Source: Sphingomonadales bacterium UBA658 | Lineage (GTDB): Bacteria; Pseudomonadota; Alphaproteobacteria; Sphingomonadales; Sphingomonadaceae | NCBI GenBank assembly: GCA_002299195.1 | Contig: DBOA01000177.1 | Span: forward strand, 1 to 5,422 | Length of the DNA stretch: 5,422 nt | Direction: 5' to 3' | Shown: piece by piece, positions 1 to 5,422 of the stretch | Layout of the letters: the number at the start of each line of letters is the position of its first letter | Position numbering within the stretch: position 1 is the first letter of the stretch | The notes under the pieces: generated by a model | The model's input: only the letters and a program-made list of their open reading frames with translations | Told to the model about the DNA's origin: nothing | The model's database searches: none | Made by a program: the position numbers and the translations under genes

Positions 1-1493
1 GAAGGCTGGGAATGCCTGCCGCAAGTTTATGACGATGGTGGATGGTCGGGCGGTAATATGGAGCGACCTGCTCTTAAACGGCTTCTTGCCGAAATCTCCA
101 AAGGCCAGGTTGATATAGTAGTAGTTTAAAAGTCGATCGATTGACCCGAAGCCTCACGGACTTTGCCCGCATCGTTGAAACGTTCGATAACAATAAAGCT
201 TCATTCGTGAGCGTGACCCAAGCGTTCAACACAACGAACAGTATGGGCCGACTTACACTCAATGTCCTCTTGTCCTTTGCGCAGTTCGAACGCGAGGTCA
301 CAGGCGAGCGAATTAGAGACAAGATTGCGGCATCCATGGCACGGGGTATCTGGATGGGCGGGAGCATCCCTAAAGGCTATGACCTGGGAGACCGCAGGCT
401 GGATGTAAACCCGATAGAGGCGGAACAGATCCGCTACATATTCAAGCGCTATCTTGAGCTAAACTCCCTCGTCTCTCTCGCCAAAGATCTTGACCAAAAC
501 AACATCCGATCCAAACGATGGACAGCGCGAAGTGGGAAGGAGCGGGGCGGATATCTTTACGGCCCAAGCGGGCTCTCTTATCTGCTGCGTAATCGGATTT
601 ACCTCGGCGAAATAACCCACAAGGATAAGTCTTATCCTGGCGAGCATGATGCCATCATCGACACGGACCTGTTCCAGCAAGTGCAGGACCGTCTTGCCGC
701 AAACCACCACAAGTTTGTGCAAAGGCGAGCGCGCTCTGCAGCCTGCCCGCTTCACAACAAAATCTTTGATGCTCACGGGCAGCCAATGCGGCCAAGCTTT
801 GGGTATGGGCGAGGTAAGAAGATCTATCGTTATTATGTAAGCGACACATTGCTTCCGCTCGGTAGGCTCAAAGCTGAAAGTACAACTCCCCTTGGCGACA
901 GGCTGTCGGCAGAACGTACCGAACGATTTTTGCAGGATAGGCTTGGTAGTCTTAAACCCGACGGTCCTGAGTTCGAGATCTTTAAGGCCATTAAGAGGGT
1001 AATGTTCTCCTCCAACAAGCTGACGGTGACATTTCAAGTTGCTGCGTTGATTGACACTAATGCCTGCGAGGACACACTTCTCGACAAAGCACAGCAGATC
1101 GACCCGGCAGCTAAAATAGACAGTGACGATCTCGTATTGTCTCTTGATGCGCGGCCGTTACGACGCGGCAAGTCGGTGCGGTCCACCGACTGCTTCTTGG
1201 ATGCCCCGGAACAAAGAAGAGTGTTGGCCGAACTGGTAAGAACCTCGCACCGCAAGCTGACAGAGTTAAACGCCTCACCACTTCATCCCGAAATGCACGA
1301 GCACATGTCCACGCCCATCAACGAATGGACGCGCGAGCGCATTGCGATAGGATTATTGGCACCAGATATCCAGAGAGCCCTGCTTACTGGAAAGGCACCT
1401 TTAGGGCTCGATCCGGAGAAGCTGCTGTCTCGGGATATGCCTCTGGACTGGGAAGGTCAGAGGAAGTTTTTAGGCATGAAGCATGCTGCCTAG
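1..1493 (+). pseudogene. Large serine recombinase (resolvase / Recombinase family), 5'-truncated by the window and frameshifted
   Basis: This is a site-specific DNA recombinase of the kind carried by integrated elements. Bases 1-126 read in frame 1 as part of the resolvase catalytic domain, including YDDGGWSGGNMERPALKRLL. A TAA at 127-129 ends that frame. The protein resumes in frame 3 as K-V-D-R-L-T-R-S-L and stays open to TAG at 1493. Counted from TTG 141, the resumed frame is 450 residues long. Residues 1-62 finish the catalytic domain, with the SMGRLTLNVLLSFAQFERE helix. About 78-185 match the Recombinase DNA-binding domain. About 196-240 resemble the zinc-ribbon-like region (FDAHGQPMRP, YRYYVS), although the usual set of zinc cysteines is not evident. 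The C-terminus has PLDWEGQRKFLG, typical of these proteins. The catalytic serine should lie upstream of the window and was not seen. There is no Shine-Dalgarno sequence before 141, so the downstream frame is unlikely to be a gene on its own. The family is certain; the pseudogene status is likely, but a sequencing error would look the same. Confidence 0.88.
126..131 (+). other. Frameshift site in the recombinase (one base missing from a Tyr codon)
   Basis: Relatives in this family read V-V-Y-K-V-D-R-L-T-R. Here GTA GTT is followed by TAAAAGTC. Adding one pyrimidine after TA at 127-128 restores TAY AAA GTC GAT CGA TTG ACC CGA, which is Y-K-V-D-R-L-T-R. The break lies just before the Asp and two Arg residues equivalent to the conserved D-R-x-x-R of gamma-delta resolvase. 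The four-A run makes slippage in replication or sequencing plausible. The local sequence does not fit an X-XXY-YYZ slippery heptamer in the right phase, so programmed recoding is unlikely. Confidence 0.8.
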
Positions 1494-1540
1494 AATGGGC
1501 CTACTATCATAAGTGTCACGGGCTATTACGCGTAGAGACT

Positions 1541-1573
1541 GAGGGTCAAATCAAGGCGATTTGGCCCTCTTTT
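1541..1573 (+). terminator. Intrinsic terminator downstream of the recombinase
   Basis: A 12-bp stem (1541-1552 with 1558-1569, containing one G-T pair) closes a 5-base loop, AAGGC, and is followed by TTTT at 1570-1573. It lies 47 bases after the recombinase stop and is oriented to end plus-strand transcription. An outer stem, GAGAC 1535-1539 with GTCTC 1575-1579, could extend the hairpin but would use bases beyond the T tract. Confidence 0.75.
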
Positions 1574-1677
1574 GGTCTCCGCAGAGACTCTAGCGCAGCG
1601 GCATTAAGCCCGGAGGGCCGCAGAAAGGCGCCGTTTCTGGACTGAAGATGTCGTTGGAGTTTTATCTGTAAGGTGTA

Positions 1678-1751
1678 TGGAGGCCCGAGCCGGAATCGAA
1701 CCGGCGTGCAAGGATTTGCAGTCCTCTGCGTCACCACTCCGCCATCGGGCC
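1678..1751 (-). tRNA. tRNA-Cys (anticodon GCA)
   Basis: Read on the minus strand, the gene starts GGCCCGA, pairing perfectly over 7 bp with TCGGGCC. The D-arm has a GCG/CGC stem. The anticodon stem GAGGA/TCCTT encloses the loop CTGCAAA, giving anticodon GCA. The T-arm is GCCGG TTCGATT CCGGC. The discriminator is T (U73), as expected for tRNA-Cys, and CCA is encoded at plus-strand 1678-1680. The total is 74 bases including CCA, or 1681-1751 without it. The molecule charges with cysteine for translation of UGC and UGU codons. Its 3' end points towards the decayed recombinase. I found no second copy of the tRNA 3' end in the window, so an attachment-site role is not demonstrated. Confidence 0.96.
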
Positions 1752-2024
1752 CCTAAACAACAACCTGCCTAATCAGCAATGCCGCCATGTGGTGAAGCCG
1801 GGCACTTAGCGGCTTGCAGAATTCATTGCAACCGGCAATCTGGAATGCTGTGCCATGTGCGCCACAAGCCATGGAAAAAGTTGCTATTTGCATCCTGAAA
1901 TAGGCCGTTTGTCTGAATCCCGCTTGGCGGGACGGGTTAGGGTAGCTAGAACCGAAATGAAAGGCTGTATTGTGTTTGCAATACAGTTGTGCCACATGGC
2001 CAGCAGATTAATGGAAATATTCCG
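1752..2024. other. Intergenic region between tRNA-Cys and the pcm-like gene
   Basis: These 273 bases should hold the tRNA promoter (minus strand) and the promoter of the pcm-like gene series (plus strand). I could not pick convincing -35/-10 pairs for either. Short ORFs here have no recognisable features. Several small inverted repeats occur: AAGCCG 1795-1800 with CGGCTT 1810-1815; ATTGC 1825-1829 with GCAAT 1835-1839; TCCCGC 1918-1923 with GCGGGA 1927-1932; and the longer palindrome at 1965-1986. None is followed by a T tract, so none looks like a terminator. Confidence 0.6.
1965..1986. promoter_or_regulatory. Perfect 8-bp inverted repeat upstream of the pcm-like gene
   Basis: CTGTATTG (1965-1972) and CAATACAG (1979-1986) are exact reverse complements separated by six bases, TGTTTG. 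The repeat ends 38 bases before the chosen ATG of the pcm-like gene. It could be an operator for a dimeric regulator or an RNA hairpin in the 5' leader. No T tract follows, which argues against a terminator. The regulator and function are unknown. Confidence 0.4.
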
Positions 2025-2609
2025 ATGGAATCAGGTAAATTTGAAGATATGCGGCGTTCAATGGTGGACAGCCAGCTGCGTACAAGCGGTGTAACCGAAA
2101 GCTGGGTGCTTGCCGCAATGGGCAGCATCGCACGCGAAGATTATGTCCCCGTTTCGCACCAGATGACGGCCTATATGGACCGGTCGATTGAGCTGGAAAA
2201 TGGCGAGATGTTAAATCCGCCGGTTTCAACTGCGTTGTTGTTGCAGGCCGCTGACGTGCAGACGGACGACAATGTCCTGCTCATTGGCCAAGCCAATGGA
2301 TATGTAGCTGCGATATTGAAAACCCGCACTGCGCATGTGACCACGGCAGCCGCCGACAATCTCGGCGCTGCCAGCGCCAACGCACCTTATGCCTGCATCA
2401 TTGTCGATGGCGCTGCTGAAGAACTGCCAGATGCGCTCTTTACGCTCGCAGCAGATGGTGCACGGTTGGTAACTGGCGTGGTCGAGGGCGCCGTTACGCG
2501 CCTCGCAAAAGGATATGTGCAGAACGGGAACGTTGCTTTGAAATCAATCGCCGATAGCGAGATCGCGCCTTTACCCGCATTTGCACGCAAACCGGAGTTT
2601 GTGTTTTGA
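2025..2609 (+). CDS. Pcm-family (protein-L-isoaspartate O-methyltransferase-like) protein, shortened and probably impaired in SAM binding
   Basis: The family uses S-adenosylmethionine to methylate isoaspartyl residues in damaged cytosolic proteins. From ATG 2025 the product has 194 residues. The N-terminus MRRSMVDSQLRTSGV (residues 9-23), SIAREDYVP (34-42) and the region AYMDRSIELENGEMLNPPVS (49-68) fit the family, as does the ending IAPLPAFARKPEFVF. The SAM motif I, normally G-x-G-x-G, reads VLLIGQANGYVAAIL at 84-98. Only 22 residues separate it from PYACIIVDGAAEELP (121-135), whereas E. coli Pcm, as I recall it, has about 46 there, including the acidic post-I strand and a GDG segment. Catalysis is therefore doubtful, although the frame is intact. 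GGAAA at 2013-2017 is a fair ribosome site for ATG 2025. An in-frame GTG at 1989 would add 12 residues that do not look like family sequence. The stop overlaps the tolC start by four bases. Family assignment is firm; activity is uncertain. Confidence 0.85.
   Translation: MESGKFEDMRRSMVDSQLRTSGVTESWVLAAMGSIAREDYVPVSHQMTAYMDRSIELENGEMLNPPVSTALLLQAADVQTDDNVLLIGQANGYVAAILKTRTAHVTTAAADNLGAASANAPYACIIVDGAAEELPDALFTLAADGARLVTGVVEGAVTRLAKGYVQNGNVALKSIADSEIAPLPAFARKPEFVF
2594..2608 (+). promoter_or_regulatory. Ribosome binding site and TTG start of tolC
   Basis: GGAG at 2594-2597 sits 8 bases before TTG 2606 and inside the last codons of the pcm-like gene. It decides the unusual TTG start, because no ATG or GTG lies close by in that frame. 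Confidence 0.65.
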
Positions 2610-4072
2610 GCGCGCGTCATTTCATCACGGTTGCCTTGCTCGCGTCGGCAGCATGTTCGGCGCCGGCGATGGCAGATACGCTCCGCGATGCGCTGGTCGC
2701 CGCCTATGAAACAAACCCGAACCTGACCGCAGCGCGCGCCGGGCAGCGCGCGACAAACGAAGCTGTGCCGCTGGCTAAGGCCAATGGCCGCCCTGACATC
2801 ACAGTTCAGCCGACCTATGTTGAAAATGTGCTTCAGGATAGCGGCGCATCGGTTGTGCAAGCGCGTGGCGTCAGCATCAGTGGCACCATTTCCGCACCGC
2901 TTTATGCCGGTGGTGGCATTAGAAACGCCGTGCGCGCCGCTGAAAATCGCGTCGAGGCAGGATTTGCCAATTTGCGTGGCACCGAAAGCGCCATTTTCTC
3001 GGCTGTGGTTGGCGCATATATGGACGTCATCCGCGACGAATCGATTGTTGACCTGAACCGCGCTCAAGTTGGTGTGCTTTCGGTCAATCTGGACGCAACG
3101 CGCGACCGGTTCGAAATCGGCGATCTTACGCGAACCGATGTCGCCCAGTCCGAAGCGCGCCTGGCATTGGCAACGAGCAATTTGGAAACGGCCCGCGCCA
3201 ACCTCATTCGTTCAAAAGAAATCTACATCCAACTGGTCGGCCGCGAGCCCGGAGAATTGCAGGCGCCCCCACCGCTGCCCAATTTACCCGCCACCCCCGA
3301 CAGTGCCGTAAGCGTCGCGTTGGAAAACAACCCCGACCTTATTGCGGCACGCGAGTCGCGTGAGGCGGCAGGGTTTGACCGCCGTGCGGCCAATGCGTCA
3401 CGCCTTCCCACGATCAGCGTATTTACGTCGCCATCGTACAGCAATGCCCTTGGTTCCATCTCGTCGAATATCCCAGGGTTTCAGGCGGACAACAGCTCGC
3501 TGAATGCACAAGCGGGCGTTCGCGCAACTTTGCCATTATATCAAGGTGGCCAACCTGCGGCGCAAATCCGTCAGGCGCAGGCGCGCCTTGGTCAGGCACA
3601 GGAACTGGAAATTGCGGCTGAGCGCGAAGCGATTGCACAGACACGGGCATCCTTCGCCAGCTGGAAGGCTGCGCTTGATGTCATCGCCGCTTCGGAACGA
3701 GCGGTGTCGGCAAACGAATTGTCGTTAGAAGGCACGCGTGCCGAGAATAGCGTCGGCAACCGCACAATCCTCGACATTTTGAATGCCGAGCAGGAATTGT
3801 TGAACAGCAAAGTTCAGCTCGTTGCAGCACGCCGCAATGCCTATGTCGCTGGCTTCAGTTTGCTTGCGGCCATGGGTAAGGCAGAGGCACGTGATTTGGG
3901 TCTCGAAAGCGGAACTTTGTACGACCCTGTCGCTGACTATCAGAAGGTTGATGGCGCTTGGAACGACTGGTCATCGCAGCCTGACCCCGTCGCCAAATCG
4001 ACCCGCACCGTTGACACGCAGGCGCAAAAAGCAGAAATAGAACCGATTTCTACAGGCGGAAAATCGCGCTAA
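2606..4072 (+). CDS. tolC: TolC family outer membrane channel protein
   Basis: This is an outer membrane efflux / type I secretion channel. By family knowledge it trimerises into a beta-barrel with a long periplasmic alpha-helical tunnel and works with an inner-membrane transporter and an adaptor, neither of which is in this window. The 488-residue product starts with a Sec signal peptide, probably cut after AMA (residues 21-23), leaving a mature start DTLRDAL. The two outer membrane efflux repeats are visible: ETNPNLTAAR (35-44) mirrors ENNPDLIAAR (240-249), and PLYAGG (98-103) mirrors PLYQGG (310-315). GDLTRTDVAQSEARL (172-186) and VGNRTILDILNAEQELLNSKV split at 383-392 and 393-403 are hallmark helix segments. 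The C-terminal tail after about 440 is polar and low in hydrophobic residues. The start is TTG at 2606, within the TTGA that also holds the pcm stop. GGAG at 2594-2597 lies 8 bases upstream, and the next Met falls inside the signal peptide cleavage site, so TTG is the only sensible start. Translational coupling to the gene upstream is likely. Confidence 0.95.
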   Translation: MSARHFITVALLASAACSAPAMADTLRDALVAAYETNPNLTAARAGQRATNEAVPLAKANGRPDITVQPTYVENVLQDSGASVVQARGVSISGTISAPLYAGGGIRNAVRAAENRVEAGFANLRGTESAIFSAVVGAYMDVIRDESIVDLNRAQVGVLSVNLDATRDRFEIGDLTRTDVAQSEARLALATSNLETARANLIRSKEIYIQLVGREPGELQAPPPLPNLPATPDSAVSVALENNPDLIAARESREAAGFDRRAANASRLPTISVFTSPSYSNALGSISSNIPGFQADNSSLNAQAGVRATLPLYQGGQPAAQIRQAQARLGQAQELEIAAEREAIAQTRASFASWKAALDVIAASERAVSANELSLEGTRAENSVGNRTILDILNAEQELLNSKVQLVAARRNAYVAGFSLLAAMGKAEARDLGLESGTLYDPVADYQKVDGAWNDWSSQPDPVAKSTRTVDTQAQKAEIEPISTGGKSR

Positions 4073-4095
4073 TCCAACGCAGCGGGACAAATTTT

Positions 4096-4506
4096 ATGGC
4101 AGATAATCGCAGCGAACCGTCAATGGACGAAATATTATCGTCGATTAAACGTATTATTGCCGATGACGACCGCAGCCGTCCTGCAACCAAACGCGCCAAG
4201 TCGGTTGCGCGTGAAGAGGAAGAAGAAGTCCTCGAGCTCACGACCGCCGCTGAAAATGCGATTGCTGAAGATCGCTTGCTCGACGATAGCAAAGCGCAAA
4301 ACCTGCGGCATAGCTTTTCAGCGTTGCAAACCCTCTCTGAACCCGGCGCAGCACCGCAAATCGTTCGGTCAGGGGAAACCTCGCTTGAGGGTCTGACACG
4401 CGAATTGCTGCGTCCCATGCTGAAGGATTGGCTCGACACCCATTTGTCGCCAATCGTCGAAGCGATGGTTGAGCGGGAAATCACCCGCATCACGAAAAAG
4501 GGTTGA
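4096..4506 (+). CDS. PopZ-like polar organising protein (DUF2497 family)
   Basis: By family knowledge, PopZ of Caulobacter forms a polar matrix that anchors the chromosome origin through ParB and recruits cell-cycle regulators; DUF2497 proteins share its two ends. This 136-residue product shows both. The N-terminal helix EPSMDEILSSIKRIIADDD (residues 7-25) is the partner-binding motif. The C-terminal block TSLEGLTRELLRPMLKDWL (95-113), then DTHLSPIVEAMVEREITRI (114-132), is the self-assembly helices. The linker between is charged, with an acidic run EEEEE at 40-44, and lacks the long proline-rich acidic spacer of Caulobacter PopZ, which is about 177 residues long. ATG 4096 has GGGA at 4084-4087, spaced by 8 bases, and begins 23 bases after tolC. 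The stop overlaps the next gene's start by one base. Family assignment is strong; a polar role in this organism is inferred. Confidence 0.9.
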   Translation: MADNRSEPSMDEILSSIKRIIADDDRSRPATKRAKSVAREEEEEVLELTTAAENAIAEDRLLDDSKAQNLRHSFSALQTLSEPGAAPQIVRSGETSLEGLTRELLRPMLKDWLDTHLSPIVEAMVEREITRITKKG

Positions 4507-5422
4507 TGCGCGCGGCGTTGACACTCGCGGCGGCGTTGGCGGTTTCGCCAACGGCTTCATTTGCGCAAAACCTCTATATTGAAACAGGCCGGCTGTTGGA
4601 TGTTCAGGCCGGCCAAGTCCTGACAGGGCAATGCATTAGCGTCGCTGCGGACAAGATCACCGCGGTCGCCCCTTGTGGCGCGACGCCAGCGGGCAGCGAA
4701 CGGCTTGATTGGTCGGCATATACTGTCCTGCCCGGTTTAATCGATTTGCACACCCATCTGGCCGACGCGAGTCAAAGCGCAGATCTGGCGCTTCCGCTGA
4801 AAACGTCGCCTGCGGCAACCGCGTTGATTGGCGCCCATAATGCGCGGCTCACGCTTGAGGCCGGCTTTACCACCGTGCGTGACGTTGGCACCTATCGCGG
4901 GCTAACCGATGTTGCATTGCGCGATGCCATCAATGCCGGCAGCGTTCCTGGTTCACGCATGTTTGTCGCTGGCGCGTATATTACGATCCCGAAGGGCGGC
5001 GGTGAACTCAACGGCGTTGTTCCGAACAAGCAGCTTCCGGCCGACATGCGTCTGGGTGTTGCCAGCACAGCCGACGAAGCTGCTGCGAAAACCGCATTCT
5101 TGATAGACCAGGGCGCCGATTTCATCAAAACCATCGCCACGGGCGCGGTGCTCGCCATTGGTACTGAACCCGGCGAGCCAGAATTGACCGAAGATCAATT
5201 GCGCGCAGTGGTGACGACGGCCAAGGCGCGGGGCAAATTTGTGACGGCACATGCGCACGGCGCGGTCGGGATCAAAAGCGCCATACGCGCGGGCGTGCGT
5301 TCCATCGAACATGCCAGCCTGATCGACGATGAAGCGCTCAAAATGGCCAAAGCCAGCGGCACATGGCTGGTCATGGACATCTATAATGGTGATTATATTG
5401 ACGATGTTGGCACCCAGGAAAA
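4506..5422 (+). CDS. Exported amidohydrolase family protein (metal-dependent, prolidase / imidazolonepropionase-like), 3' end outside the window
   Basis: Members are metal-dependent hydrolases with a TIM-barrel fold; close relatives act as Xaa-Pro or similar dipeptidases, but the substrate cannot be read from sequence. The visible 305 residues begin with a Sec signal peptide, MRAALTLAAALAVSPTASFA, with likely cleavage after residue 20, so the enzyme is expected in the periplasm. The beta-sandwich start LYIETGRLLDV (23-33) leads to TVLPGLIDLHTHL (73-85), with metal ligands His82 and His84. Lys208 in DFIKTIATG is placed as the bridging, possibly carbamylated, lysine. His249 in TAHAHG and His269 in IEHAS are the next ligands. 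The late catalytic Asp lies beyond the window. The segment FTTVRDVGTYRGLTDVALRD (121-140) is also typical. ATG 4506 overlaps the popZ-like stop (TGATG). The AAGGG at 4498-4502 is only 3 bases away, so translation probably relies on coupling. No in-frame stop appears before the window ends. Confidence 0.9.
   Translation, partial: MRAALTLAAALAVSPTASFAQNLYIETGRLLDVQAGQVLTGQCISVAADKITAVAPCGATPAGSERLDWSAYTVLPGLIDLHTHLADASQSADLALPLKTSPAATALIGAHNARLTLEAGFTTVRDVGTYRGLTDVALRDAINAGSVPGSRMFVAGAYITIPKGGGELNGVVPNKQLPADMRLGVASTADEAAAKTAFLIDQGADFIKTIATGAVLAIGTEPGEPELTEDQLRAVVTTAKARGKFVTAHAHGAVGIKSAIRAGVRSIEHASLIDDEALKMAKASGTWLVMDIYNGDYIDDVGTQE

Noticed and set aside
120..131. Programmed ribosomal frameshifting in the recombinase
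   Set aside because: GTA GTT TAA AAG does not present an X-XXY-YYZ slippery heptamer in the correct phase, and -1 movement would insert Leu where the family has Tyr.
459..1037. 192-residue open frame on the minus strand inside the recombinase
   Set aside because: It lies wholly opposite a recognisable recombinase and shows no family motif or ribosome site; it is a shadow of the real frame.
1325..1645. 106-residue plus-strand frame spanning the recombinase end and the terminator
   Set aside because: It overlaps the recombinase in another frame, reads through the terminator hairpin and has no recognisable features.
1855..2094. Small ORF (79 residues) between tRNA-Cys and the pcm-like gene
   Set aside because: It runs across the palindrome and into the pcm-like gene in another frame, with no family resemblance or clear ribosome site.
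2645..2656. Lipoprotein signal (Cys17) in TolC
   Set aside because: The residues before Cys17 are S-A-A, a poor lipobox, and AMA followed by D is a good type I cleavage site that leaves the expected TolC mature N-terminus.
2387..3067. 226-residue open frame on the minus strand across the pcm-tolC junction
   Set aside because: It is Cys/Arg-rich with no domain pattern and antisense to two well-supported genes.
4050..4493. 147-residue Ser/Arg-rich minus-strand frame opposite the popZ-like gene
   Set aside because: Composition is what antisense translation of the popZ-like gene gives; the plus-strand frame has clear family motifs.

Overview
The window looks like chromosomal DNA of an alphaproteobacterium, most probably of the sphingomonad group. 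This is an inference from gene content and order: a tRNA-Cys, then a Pcm-like protein, a TolC-type outer membrane channel and a PopZ-like DUF2497 protein packed head to tail. No 16S rRNA or other decisive marker is present.

Region 1 (1-1493) holds most of a large serine recombinase of the resolvase / Recombinase-domain type. Its 5' end lies outside the window. One missing base near 128 breaks the reading frame exactly before the conserved D-R-L-T-R catalytic motif, so the gene reads as a decayed integrase or a sequencing error. A strong intrinsic terminator follows (1541-1573). Region 2 (1678-1751) is a complete tRNA-Cys(GCA) on the minus strand, with its 3' end and encoded CCA facing the recombinase. 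This arrangement suggests, but does not prove, the edge of an old integrated element next to a tRNA gene.

Region 3 (1752-2024) is intergenic and carries several short inverted repeats. The best is an 8-bp perfect palindrome just upstream of the next gene. Region 4 (2025-5422) is a tightly packed plus-strand gene series, probably one operon. It contains a shortened Pcm-family protein with a degraded SAM-binding region; a TolC-family channel that starts at TTG and overlaps the previous stop by 4 bases; a small PopZ/DUF2497 polar organiser; and the N-terminal two thirds or so of an exported amidohydrolase that runs off the right edge.

The four operon genes span protein repair (possibly lost), efflux or type I secretion, polar organisation and periplasmic hydrolysis. 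They do not form an obvious single pathway. I saw no CRISPR array, insertion sequence, toxin-antitoxin pair or clear new defence system. The observations most worth a second look are the degenerate Pcm protein and the position of the recombinase frameshift.
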